Below, one piece after another: positions 63,971 through 64,000 of a stretch of DNA of 64,000 nucleotides. The DNA lies in contig CABUDQ010000002.1 of NCBI GenBank assembly GCA_902490365.1, positions 26,071 through 90,070 of the forward strand, given 5' to 3'. The stretch's first letter is position 1. Each line of letters starts with the position of its first letter. Both the position numbers and the translations under genes were made by a program. Source of the stretch: an uncultured Collinsella sp. Lineage in GTDB: Bacteria > Actinomycetota > Coriobacteriia > Coriobacteriales > Coriobacteriaceae. The notes beneath the pieces were generated by a model. It did no database searches. It had not been told where the DNA came from and saw only the letters and a program-made list of their open reading frames with translations.

Positions 63971-64000
63971 GAGGCGGGGCATGCCCCGCCTCCGCCCTTT
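63971..64000. terminator. Palindromic hairpin at the window edge
   Basis: GAGGCGGGGCATGCCCCGCCTC is a perfect 22-bp palindrome except for loop constraints, followed by CGCCCTTT. It probably terminates a gene beyond or before the edge. Confidence 0.5.

Overview
The window looks like a chromosomal segment of a Coriobacteriia gut actinobacterium, most like Collinsella. The evidence is high GC content, the protein sequences of the ribosomal operon, RF2 and SecA, a split two-subunit transketolase, and abundant palindromic intergenic repeats. This assignment is inference from protein character; no database search was possible.

Layout. 1-4386 (minus): RNase R (cut by the window edge) and ftsX-ftsE. 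4496-9782: first accessory island, with a candidate abiF structured RNA and an AbiF/Abi_2 HEPN protein, a helicase remnant, and a tightly packed sigma factor / membrane protein / ABC ATPase / ABC permease module. 9997-17817 (minus): transketolase subunits, a YitT transporter, RF2, SecA and a tailed L31. 17967-24900: second accessory island, with an ABC permease-ATPase fusion, a second ABC ATPase with a double permease, a DUF2975 membrane protein with a YozG-like HTH protein, and a truncated tyrosine recombinase. Both islands begin at a copy of the same 33-34 bp repeat.

24967-38271: ACT protein, citrate synthase, two HAD phosphatases, adenine deaminase, TyrRS, a U32 protein, a class A penicillin-binding protein, ArgR and a glycosyltransferase. 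38424-49080 (minus): the distal spc/alpha ribosomal operon from rplE to rplQ, with secY-adk-map-infA inside and truA after the terminator. The operon starts at rplE, not at rplN/rplX.

49415-59533: a selenium-linked purine/amino-acid catabolic cluster (xdhC-like, yqeB, yqeC, hydA, mocA, ygeW, ygeY, ygeX). A divergent PAS-HTH regulator (YheO/DauR type) sits beside two near-identical palindromic operators. The xdhC-yqeB-yqeC part is bracketed by two copies of one MITE-like hairpin family.

59657-64000: a small-gene and repeat-rich area. It holds a Pro-rich membrane protein, a 33-bp tandem array, a SAM-riboswitch-like leader ahead of an unknown 140-aa gene, a DEDDh exonuclease, a candidate type I toxin-like small ORF with a sequestered Shine-Dalgarno site and a long-range inverted repeat, a dead DUF4143 gene, a 23-bp array and a 62-bp array.

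The strongest candidates for under-described biology are the abiF RNA/AbiF pair, the 41-aa hydrophobic peptide locus, the SAM-riboswitch-like leader, and the ABC/DUF2975/HTH island. No tRNA, rRNA or CRISPR array was recognised.
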